This document shows, piece by piece, positions 33,103-33,411 of a stretch of DNA of 33,411 bases; positions within the stretch are counted from its first letter, which is position 1; each line of letters starts with the position of its first letter. The notes under the pieces were generated by a model. It ran no database searches. It worked only from the letters and a program-made list of their open reading frames with translations, and was not told the origin of the DNA. Where the stretch lies: the NCBI RefSeq assembly GCF_000685095.1, contig NZ_BAYE01000039.1:1-33411 (forward strand), read 5' to 3'. Origin of the DNA: Paraburkholderia caledonica NBRC 102488. GTDB lineage: Bacteria > Pseudomonadota > Gammaproteobacteria > Burkholderiales > Burkholderiaceae. The translations under genes and the position numbers were made by a program.

Positions 33103-33294
33103 AACGGGATGGCCGAGAGTTTCGTCAAAACGATGAAGCGTGATTATGTTTCGTGGATGCCCAAGCCAGACGCCAGGACGGCGTTGCAAAACCTGGCCAT
33201 CGCGTTCGACCACTACAACGAATCGCATCCACACAGCGCCTTGAAATACCGCTCGCCACGCGAGTTTCGCCAACAAGCAAATTCACTAACCTAA
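33103..33294 (+). pseudogene. IS2-group transposase OrfB, 3' part
   Basis: The frame reads NGMAESFVKTMKRDYVSWMP, then KPDARTALQNLAIAFDHYNE and SHPHSALKYRSPREFRQQANSLT, the normal OrfB C-terminus, with the third catalytic residue in MAESF. It continues exactly where the 5' part breaks, with no residues lost. The right inverted repeat of the IS follows at about 33290-33331. Confidence 0.92.
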
Positions 33295-33331
33295 GCGTGA
33301 CCCTGTGTCCGGTCATGCAGGGGCCAGTCCA

Positions 33332-33411
33332 GCGCGCCAGCAGCGGTCGCTGTTGGCCTCCCGCTCCAGTCGTTTGGCGAGTTTTTGCAAACGTCACTAC
33401 GCCGTTGGCGC
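33332..33411. other. Right flank of the IS element
   Basis: Only 80 bp remain. They start with the duplicated GCGCG. The minus strand reads LQKLAKRLEREANSDRCWRA, which could be coding, but the piece is too short to identify. Confidence 0.4.

Larger units (their letters stand above)
30036..33104. repeat. Shared AA core and symmetric half-sites at the ends of the inserted element
   Basis: orfB reads agcAA then foreign at the left (AA at 30036-30037), and foreign then AAcggg at the right (AA at 33103-33104). Joining the flanks restores codons for QSNGMAES. Only AA is shared, as expected for the 2-bp crossover of a serine recombinase. Joining the element's own ends gives ACTTACgatAAggaGTAGGT, with half-sites ACTTAC and GTAGGT inverted at equal distance (3 bp) from the core; a more distal CTTGTC is also present in both arms. 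This is the expected shape of an attP. Confidence 0.7.
30038..33104 (-). mobile_element. 3067-bp serine-recombinase transposon inserted in IS orfB
   Basis: Defined by the two breakpoints in orfB. Gene order on the minus strand, from the right end: DUF5372-like ORF, helix-turn-helix gene, frame-overlapping second part, large serine recombinase whose stop lies 10 bp from the left end. All genes point the same way and the last three overlap or nearly so. There are no long terminal inverted repeats and no target duplication beyond the AA core, which argues against a DDE transposon. The element carries no passenger gene I can recognise. Confidence 0.85.
28929..33331 (+). mobile_element. IS3-family (IS2 group) insertion sequence, interrupted by a serine-recombinase element
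   Basis: The left end starts TGGGCCGGCCCCTGC (28929-28943), then ACCGGACAC and CGCTTA. The right end, read inward from 33331, is TGGACTGGCCCCTGC, then ACCGGACAC and CGCTTA, so the terminal inverted repeats match over about 40 bp with a few mismatches. Five bases GCGCG flank both sides (28924-28928 and 33332-33336), a target duplication of the length typical for IS2. Subtracting the 3067-bp insert gives 1336 bp, the normal size for an IS2-group element. Confidence 0.93.

Noticed and set aside
1..33411. CRISPR array, tRNA, rRNA or phage structural genes
   Set aside because: No regularly spaced direct repeats, no tRNA-like CCA/TΨC sequence and no phage modules were seen.

Overview
The window looks like a chromosomal or large-replicon segment of a Burkholderia-type betaproteobacterium (Paraburkholderia/Caballeronia/Burkholderia). 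This is inferred from high-GC codon use, a polyhydroxybutyrate phasin/PhaB pair, a trans-4-hydroxyproline catabolic operon, a TPP-enzyme/GMC-oxidoreductase/GH15 cluster and an abundance of IS3, IS6 and group II intron debris. No rRNA, tRNA or CRISPR array was seen.

Layout. (1) 1-3.0 kb is accessory: an eroded IS3 transposase, a small predicted secreted protein, an IS6-family transposase and a doubtful ORF. (2) 3.07-12.0 kb on the plus strand is one tightly packed operon of seven genes: PoxB-like TPP enzyme, enolase-superfamily dehydratase/racemase, internally duplicated membrane protein, gluconate-2-dehydrogenase subunit-3-like protein, GMC flavoprotein, SDR with a C-terminal membrane anchor, and GH15 glucoamylase/trehalase-like hydrolase. 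It is followed by a frameshifted amino-acid-binding-protein pseudogene. (3) 12.97-20.18 kb on the minus strand is a hydroxyproline utilisation region: epimerase, three-subunit D-hydroxyproline dehydrogenase and an AraC/PAS regulator form one run. An ABC solute-binding protein and the pyrroline-hydroxy-carboxylate deaminase are separate units. The aldehyde dehydrogenase and transporter membrane/ATPase genes are not in the window. (4) 20.5-21.4 kb is a broken group II intron reverse transcriptase. (5) 22.1-24.6 kb holds phasin, phaB and three small proteins. (6) 24.9-28.7 kb is eroded: an IS6 fragment, a cluster of inverted GCTAGCAAAATT-type repeats, an intact alpha/beta hydrolase, an H-NS C-terminal fragment and two small ORFs.

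(7) 28.93-33.33 kb is the most striking part. A 1336-bp IS2-group IS3 element, with long matched terminal inverted repeats and a 5-bp GCGCG target duplication, has been split inside orfB by a 3067-bp element. The invader encodes a 609-aa large serine recombinase, a helix-turn-helix protein joined to a second ORF across a run of nine A (candidate -1 frameshift), and a DUF5372-like protein. Because both halves of orfB survive, the element's ends, a shared 2-bp AA core and symmetric half-sites around it can be read directly. The target is the codon stretch next to the catalytic glutamate of the IS transposase, so this may be a serine-recombinase transposon that uses insertion sequences as its landing site.
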